From Chloroflexia bacterium (GTDB lineage: Bacteria > Chloroflexota > Chloroflexia > Thermomicrobiales > JALYUS01): a stretch of 9,655 nucleotides of DNA. Each line of letters starts with the position of its first letter. The first letter of the stretch is position 1. Position numbers and translations under genes: made by a program. The stretch is taken from NCBI GenBank assembly GCA_025924435.1, contig JAICIL010000164.1, positions 1 through 9,655 on the forward strand, read 5' to 3'. This document shows, one piece after another, positions 5,555-9,655 of this stretch. The notes beneath the pieces were generated by a model. It was not told the origin of the DNA and did no database searches. It saw only the letters and a list, made by a program, of their open reading frames with translations.

Positions 5555-6859
5555 ATGCCGGTCACGGTGGTGCTGGGTGGGCAGTGGGGCGACGAGGGGA
5601 AGGGGCAGATCACCGATACGCTGGCGCGCGACATGGACATCGTCGCGCGCGCGACGGGCGGCTCCAACGCCGGCCACACGGTGATCAACGAGCAGGGCAC
5701 GTTTGCTGTCCACCTCATCCCCTCCGGCATCTTCACCCCCGGCACGACCTGCGTGCTCGGCAACGGCATGGTGATCGGCCCGCAGACGCTGATTAAGGAG
5801 ATGGACGCCCTTGCCGCCAGTGGGATTGACCTCTCCCATCTCCACATCTCCGATAAGGCGCACCTCGTCATGCCGTACCATCCGACGCTCGACGCCCTCG
5901 AAGAGGAGCGGCGCGGCGAGGCGGCCATCGGCACGACGCGGCGCGGCATCGGCCCCGCGTACATGGACAAGATGGCGCGCACCGGCGTCCGCGTCGCGGA
6001 CCTGCTCGATGAGGAGGCGCTGCGCAGCCGTCTCGCCTTCCTCCTGCCGTATCGCAACGACCAGTTCATCAAGATTTTCGGGGCCGAGCCGGTCGCGCTG
6101 GAGCCGCTCGTCGCGGAGATGCTGGCGTACGGCGAGCGCCTGCGGCCGTATGTGACGCAGACCGAAGTGCTGATCCAGGACGCGCTGGACGCGGGGAAGC
6201 ATGTGCTCGTCGAGGGCGCGCAGGCGTCGCTGCTCGACCCCGATTTCGGCACCTACCCGTTCGTCACGTCTTCCTCGCCGACGGCGGCGGGCGCGTGCCT
6301 CGGCACCGGCATCGCGCCGGGGCAGGTGACGACGGTGCTCGGCGTCTTCAAGGCGTACTGCTCGCGCGTCGGCGCGGGGCCGATGCCGACCGAACTGACG
6401 AACGCGACCGGCGACCTGATCCGCGAGCGGGGCCGCGAGTACGGCACGACGACGGGCCGCCCGCGCCGCACCGGCTGGTTCGACGCGGTGGCGGCGCGCT
6501 ACGTCGTGCGGCTCAACGGCATTTCGCGCATCGCCCTCACCGGCATCGGCGTGCTCGGCGCGTTCGAGACGATCAAGGTCTGCACGGCGTACCGGATCAA
6601 CGGCGACGAGGTGCGGACGATCCCGACGCTCGCGGAGGCGTACGCGCGGGCCGAGCCGGTCTACGAGGAGTGGCCGGGCTGGCAGACGGATACCTCGGAC
6701 GCGCAGACCGCCGGCGATCTGCCCGCGCATGCGCGGGCCTATATCGAGCGGCTGGAGGAGTTGCTGGGCGCGGAGATCGTCCTCGTCGGCGTCGGGCAGG
6801 AGCGGCGGCAACTGGTGCGGCGCGGCGCGTTCGCCCGCGAGGCGGCGGCGATTTCCTGA
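5555..6859 (+). CDS. purA: Adenylosuccinate synthetase-like protein (PurA family)
   Basis: This 434-residue protein (family about 425-435) normally converts IMP, aspartate and GTP to adenylosuccinate in AMP synthesis. Catalytic motifs are present: QWGDEGKG with Asp13, GGSNAGHT with the catalytic His, GTTRRGIGPAY, EGAQASLLDPDFGTYPFVTS, RVGAGPMPTEL, and the arginine loop TTGRPRRTGWFD. Keeping Asp13 argues for the IMP reaction rather than the phage PurZ reaction. The guanine-recognition region is unusual. The consensus TKLDVL is TGIGVL at 329-334, so the expected Lys330 and Asp332 are both Gly. The C-terminal S-x-GPDR motif is GVGQERRQ. The Lys normally after GDEGKG is Gln18. The ATG has GAGGG 7 nt upstream. 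It leads a plus-strand series of a small membrane protein, fabZ and glycosyltransferase genes. Confidence 0.9.
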   Translation: MPVTVVLGGQWGDEGKGQITDTLARDMDIVARATGGSNAGHTVINEQGTFAVHLIPSGIFTPGTTCVLGNGMVIGPQTLIKEMDALAASGIDLSHLHISDKAHLVMPYHPTLDALEEERRGEAAIGTTRRGIGPAYMDKMARTGVRVADLLDEEALRSRLAFLLPYRNDQFIKIFGAEPVALEPLVAEMLAYGERLRPYVTQTEVLIQDALDAGKHVLVEGAQASLLDPDFGTYPFVTSSSPTAAGACLGTGIAPGQVTTVLGVFKAYCSRVGAGPMPTELTNATGDLIRERGREYGTTTGRPRRTGWFDAVAARYVVRLNGISRIALTGIGVLGAFETIKVCTAYRINGDEVRTIPTLAEAYARAEPVYEEWPGWQTDTSDAQTAGDLPAHARAYIERLEELLGAEIVLVGVGQERRQLVRRGAFAREAAAIS

Positions 6860-6894
6860 TTGAAGGTGAGCAGTCACGCAGATGTATGCTTTCC

Positions 6895-6959
6895 TGGTAG
6901 CAGCAGGCTTTCCAGCCTGCCGTTGGACGCAGGGAGGCAGACTGGAAAGCCTGCTACCA
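6895..6959. repeat. Long imperfect palindrome after purA (REP-like)
   Basis: The left arm (6895-6921) and right arm (6936-6959) pair over 23 of 24 positions once an extra CAG in the left arm is looped out; the one mismatch is the C/T variant in CCAG(C/T)CTGCC. The loop is 14 nt. The core is GGCTTTCCAG on one arm and CTGGAAAGCC on the other. As RNA it would form a very stable hairpin 36 nt after the purA stop. There is no U-run after it, so it does not look like an intrinsic terminator. It resembles a dispersed REP/MITE-type intergenic repeat, but only this copy is in the window. Confidence 0.65.
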
Positions 6960-6993
6960 CCAAGCACACAATTCCGCGAAGGATCAGTAAGCG

Positions 6994-7137
6994 GTGCTCT
7001 CGCTTTATCTTTACGTCATCATTCTCCTGATTGTCGTGCTGGTCGTCTTCATTGTCCGGCAAATCCGGCTGCGACAGGCGATTGCCCGGCGGCGCGCGCT
7101 GCGGCAACGTGAATCGTCGCGCGGAACGGAAGAATAG
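6994..7137 (+). CDS. Small single-pass membrane protein (47 aa)
   Basis: A short open frame begins at GTG 6994 and ends at TAG 7137. The peptide starts [20 protein letters not shown] (residues 1-20), an uninterrupted hydrophobic stretch long enough for one membrane span, and continues as a strongly basic helix-like tail ([20 protein letters not shown]). By the positive-inside rule the tail should be cytoplasmic. A stop lies two codons before the GTG, so no longer N-terminus is possible in this frame. AAGGA lies 10 nt upstream of the start. It ends 19 nt before the fabZ-like start on the same strand, consistent with co-transcription. I recognise no family; function unknown. The clean membrane-plus-basic-tail composition argues against chance. 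Confidence 0.65.
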   Translation: MLSLYLYVIILLIVVLVVFIVRQIRLRQAIARRRALRQRESSRGTEE

Positions 7138-7156
7138 ACGGGAAACGAGGTGCGGC

Positions 7157-7594
7157 GTGCTTGATCGGGCGGCTATCGAGGCGATCATTCCCCATCGCGC
7201 GCCCTTCCTGCTCATTGATCGCATCATCGAATTGGAGCGGGGCAAATCGGCGGTCGGTGAACTGGATGTGCGGGAGGATGCCTTCTGGGTGCCCGGCCAT
7301 TTCCCGCACTATGCCGTGATGCCCGGCGTGCTGATCGTCGAGGCGCTGGCGCAGGTCGGCGCGGTCGCGCTGCTCAGCATGGAGGAGTTCGCGGGCAAAC
7401 TCGCCTTTTTTGCCGGTATTGACGGCGTGCGCTTCAAGCGGCAGGTGCGCCCCGGCGACACGCTCCGCCTCGCCGTCACGCTCGACGCGATGCGGCGCGG
7501 CATCGGCAAGGGGCGGGCGACCGCGACCGTGGACGGCACGCTCGCGGCGCGCGGCGAACTGATGTTTGCGGTCGGTGACGCGCCGGGGACTTAA
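7157..7594 (+). CDS. fabZ: FabZ-like 3-hydroxyacyl-ACP dehydratase
   Basis: This 145-residue hot-dog-fold protein (family about 140-150) is expected to dehydrate 3-hydroxyacyl-ACP to trans-2-enoyl-ACP in type II fatty-acid elongation, working as a dimer in the cytosol. It opens [17 protein letters not shown], the standard FabZ N-terminus. The active site is visible: GHFP with catalytic His48, and [13 protein letters not shown] with Glu62. The usual residues between them (GRP in many FabZs) are HYA here. GTG 7157 gives the family-standard start and has GAGG 6 nt upstream; the open frame continues farther upstream but that part is the membrane-peptide gene in another frame. A third copy of the hairpin repeat abuts its stop codon. 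No other fatty-acid synthesis gene is in the window. Confidence 0.92.
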   Translation: MLDRAAIEAIIPHRAPFLLIDRIIELERGKSAVGELDVREDAFWVPGHFPHYAVMPGVLIVEALAQVGAVALLSMEEFAGKLAFFAGIDGVRFKRQVRPGDTLRLAVTLDAMRRGIGKGRATATVDGTLAARGELMFAVGDAPGT

Positions 7595-7640
7595 ACCCCC
7601 GGCCCCTTCCCTAAAAGGAAGGGGAGCAATGCGAAAGCGG
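7595..7640. repeat. Third copy of the CCCCCGG..CCTTCC hairpin repeat
   Basis: Starting at the fabZ stop codon (TAA, 7592-7594), the sequence AACCCCCGGCCCCTTCCC matches the left end of the element after the M42 gene. The hairpin pairs 7603-7610 with 7617-7624 (CCCCTTCC/GGAAGGGG, 6-nt loop). Similarity continues beyond the hairpin: GGGGAGCAA..GAAAGCGG here against GGGGAGCGA..GAGAGCGG at 2279-2302. No facing second copy is present, so this is a single half-element. It lies in the 71-bp gap before the glycosyltransferase gene. Confidence 0.65.
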
Positions 7641-7665
7641 AGAGACGGCGACGATCAAACGATGT

Positions 7666-8847
7666 TTGCCAGTACCGGGAAGCCGATGGCCGCTCGACAT
7701 CGCGTGGTCGGAGCGGGCGCGCGATGCGGCGATTGGCGCGGGCTGCCGCCTGCTTGGGTTGCTCTGCTGGCCGCTGCGGCGTCCGCCGCGCGGCGGCTGG
7801 CCGATTCCCCGGAGGATACTCGTCCTCAAGCCGTGCTGCATGGGCGATCTGCTCTTCGCGACGCCGCTGCTCGCGGCGGTCAAGGCGGCATATCCCAATA
7901 GCCGTGTGACCGTCGCGACGGGCGCATGGTCGGCAGCGGTGATCGCGGGCAATCCGCATGTGGACGCGGTGCTCGATGTGCCGTCGCACATTGGGCTGCG
8001 CGACCTGTGGCGGTGGGCGGGGCGGCTGCGCGCGGGTGATTTCGATTGCGCGCTCGTGCCGGATCGCTCGCCGCTGCTCGGGCTGCTCGTCGCGCTGGCG
8101 GGGATCCCGCGCCGCGCCGGGCTGGACAGCGGCGGGCGCGGCTTCCTCTACACCGATCCGGTACCAACCCCGCCGGACGACCATTCCATCCACGAGGCCG
8201 ATCTCTACGCGCGCGTCGCCGCCGCGATTGGCGCGCCGCCGCTGCCGGGGCGGGGAACGGAGTATCGCCCGCCCGCCGAGGCCGTCGCGCGGGCGTCGGC
8301 GATGATCGAAGAACAAGGCTGGCAGGGGCCGCTCTGGGCGATCCATCCGGGGGGTGGCGTCAATCCCGGCATGGCGCTCGCGCCGAAACGCTGGCCACCG
8401 GACCGCTTCGCCGCGCTCGCGGACGGTGTGCTGGACGCGCACGGCGGCACGGCGCTGCTGCTCGGCGCGGAGACGGACGCGGAGGCCGTGGCGGCGGTGC
8501 GCGCCGCGATGCGGCATCCGGCGGTGGATCTGGCGGGCGCGCTCGATTTCGCGATGGTGCAGGGGATGGCGCATCACGCGGCGCTCTATATCGGCAACGA
8601 TTCCGGCGCGACGCACTGCGCCCTCGCGGGGGGCACGCCGACGCTCTGCATCTTCGGGCCGACCGACGCGCGACAGTACGGCCTCTACGGCGGGCGGGGG
8701 ATGATGGCCGCCGGGCGCGTGCCGTGGTCGCCCTGTTTCCGGCGTGGCAGGCTCGCCTGCACCTGCGGTACGATACGCTGCATGGAATCTGTCACCGTCG
8801 AGGCGGTGCGCGCCGCCGCCGAGCGACTTATCGGAGCCGCCGTTTGA
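7666..8847 (+). CDS. Glycosyltransferase family 9 protein (heptosyltransferase-like)
   Basis: This 393-residue GT-B-fold protein resembles ADP-heptose:LPS heptosyltransferases. The N-terminal domain starts after a roughly 50-residue amphipathic lead with RILVLKPCCMGDLLFATPLL (Gly60-Asp61 is the conserved GD). The C-terminal donor domain has IHPGGG at 226-231, KRWPPDRFAALAD, and IGNDSGATHCALAGGTPTLC, with Asp312 in the nucleotide-sugar site, then FGPTD. A cysteine-bearing tail (ACTCGTIRCM) matches the C-terminal pattern seen in many GT9 proteins. TTG 7666 is the only start in this frame before the domain; there is no clear ribosome-binding site. The acceptor is unknown: the family acts on LPS core in diderms, but here a cell-wall or exopolysaccharide glycan is equally possible. 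It is translationally coupled to the next, homologous gene. Confidence 0.88.
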   Translation: MPVPGSRWPLDIAWSERARDAAIGAGCRLLGLLCWPLRRPPRGGWPIPRRILVLKPCCMGDLLFATPLLAAVKAAYPNSRVTVATGAWSAAVIAGNPHVDAVLDVPSHIGLRDLWRWAGRLRAGDFDCALVPDRSPLLGLLVALAGIPRRAGLDSGGRGFLYTDPVPTPPDDHSIHEADLYARVAAAIGAPPLPGRGTEYRPPAEAVARASAMIEEQGWQGPLWAIHPGGGVNPGMALAPKRWPPDRFAALADGVLDAHGGTALLLGAETDAEAVAAVRAAMRHPAVDLAGALDFAMVQGMAHHAALYIGNDSGATHCALAGGTPTLCIFGPTDARQYGLYGGRGMMAAGRVPWSPCFRRGRLACTCGTIRCMESVTVEAVRAAAERLIGAAV

Positions 8848-9655
8848 ACCTGAATCCCCAGTACCTCGCGCGCCGTGGGATGATGCGCGCGGGCGGCCTC
8901 TTCGTGCAACTGTGGCAACCGCCGCCGCTCGCAGCGGTGCGCCGCGTCGTATTGATCCGCCCGGACCATCTCGGCGACGTTTTGATGCTCACCCCGGCGC
9001 TCGCGCGGCTGCGGGAGGCGCTGCCCGATGTGGAGGCGACGCTCTACGTTGACCCTTCGTCGTGCCCCGTGGCGCTCAACGGCCCGGCGGGGATCGCGGT
9101 CGAGGCGCATTGCTTCCCCGGCATCACGCGCGGCCCGAAACCGCACCCGGTGCGGCCGTATGTGGATTTGTGGTTCATGGCCCGGCATCTCAAGGAGGGG
9201 CGGTACGACGCCGCGCTCATCCTCCGGCCCGATCATTGGTGGGGCGGCGGGACGGCGGGCGTCGCGCGCATCCCGCTCGTGCTCGGCTTCGACCATCCCG
9301 ATACGCGGCCCGCGCTCACCCAGTCGCTGCCGTTCGCCCCGCGCATGCACGCCGCGCGCGCAAATTTGCTGCTCGTCGAGGCCCTCATCGCGCGCGCCAC
9401 CGGCCAGCCGCCTCGCGCCTTGCCGCCGGACGACGGCGCGCTGATGAGCGCGCACCCGATGGTCTTTCGCGTGCCGGGGGCGGCGCGGGCGAAGGCGACC
9501 GATCTGCTGAATGGCTGGGGGCTGGATACGCCGCTGATCGCGATCAATCCGAGCGCGGGCGCGCCCGTCAAGCGGTGGCTGCCGGAGCGCTGGGCGCGGG
9601 TGGCGGATGCGCTCGCGGCGCGATACGGCGCGGCGATTGTCCTGACCGGCGCGCC
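8844..9655 (+). CDS. Second glycosyltransferase family 9 protein (3' end beyond the window)
   Basis: Open for 270 codons to the window edge. It has the same architecture as the gene before it: a roughly 30-residue amphipathic lead, then VVLIRPDHLGDVLMLTPALA with the conserved GD at 44-45, and the beginning of the donor domain at about 232 (IAINPSAGAPVKRWLPERWA). The final nucleotide-sugar motifs lie outside. TTG 8844 overlaps the upstream stop as TTGA, with CGGAG 7 nt before it, so the two transferases are probably made together. Divergence between the two is large enough to suggest different acceptor steps rather than a recent duplication. It probably works in the same envelope or exopolysaccharide glycan pathway, which the window does not identify. 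Confidence 0.87.
   Translation, partial: MNLNPQYLARRGMMRAGGLFVQLWQPPPLAAVRRVVLIRPDHLGDVLMLTPALARLREALPDVEATLYVDPSSCPVALNGPAGIAVEAHCFPGITRGPKPHPVRPYVDLWFMARHLKEGRYDAALILRPDHWWGGGTAGVARIPLVLGFDHPDTRPALTQSLPFAPRMHAARANLLLVEALIARATGQPPRALPPDDGALMSAHPMVFRVPGAARAKATDLLNGWGLDTPLIAINPSAGAPVKRWLPERWARVADALAARYGAAIVLTGA

Noticed and set aside
5555..6859. PurZ-type (2-aminoadenine) synthetase
   Set aside because: The catalytic Asp of GDEGKG is retained, unlike phage PurZ, and no phage genes or dATP-removing partner genes are nearby; only the donor-base region is odd.
5423..6967. 514-residue open frame on the minus strand opposite purA
   Set aside because: It is arginine/alanine/histidine-rich low-complexity translation, lies opposite a clear purA-family gene, and is an expected shadow of GC-rich codon usage.
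7591..8616. 341-residue minus-strand frame opposite the first GT9 gene
   Set aside because: Arginine-rich shadow with no recognisable motif; GT9 motifs are on the plus strand.

Overview
The window looks like chromosomal DNA from a high-GC bacterium, most likely Chloroflexota (Thermomicrobia-like). This is inferred from the style of the elongation-factor-G-like protein, the GC-rich codon choice, frequent GTG/TTG starts and the CCTAACCCCC..CTTCCC hairpin repeats. No marker gene proves it. Most genes are housekeeping or metabolic. The accessory content is one small two-gene insertion plus several intergenic palindromic repeats.

Layout. 1-819 (-): 5' part of an EF-G-like translational GTPase, running off the left edge. 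820-1143: divergent intergenic region with three tandem perfect hairpins. 1144-2244 (+): M42-family aminopeptidase. 2245-2381: repeat element made of two facing copies of a hairpin repeat. 2385-2633 (+): small hypothetical protein. 2719-3243 (-): GNAT acetyltransferase. 3265-4056 (-): type III pantothenate kinase-like gene (coaX) with several altered signature residues. 4083-4129: tandem duplications carrying -10-like boxes just upstream of coaX. 4194-5066 (-) and 5072-5398 (-): HTH protein and DUF4258-like protein, a putative toxin-antitoxin-type pair in visibly lower-GC DNA. 5555-6859 (+): purA-like gene with altered guanine-binding motifs. 6895-6959: long imperfect palindrome. 6994-7137 (+): unannotated 47-residue membrane peptide. 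7157-7594 (+): FabZ-like dehydratase. 7595-7640: third copy of the hairpin repeat. 7666-8847 and 8844-9655 (+): two translationally overlapping GT9 (heptosyltransferase-like) glycosyltransferases, the second cut by the window edge.

How the genes fit together. From purA rightward all genes are on the plus strand and may be partly co-transcribed. They cover AMP synthesis, a small membrane protein, fatty-acid dehydration and sugar transfer to an envelope or extracellular glycan. The left half mixes translation, peptide turnover, acetylation and CoA synthesis. The most unusual content is the DUF4258/HTH pair, which sits between two biosynthetic genes (coaX and purA) that each keep an open frame but have non-consensus residues at normally conserved nucleotide- or substrate-binding positions.
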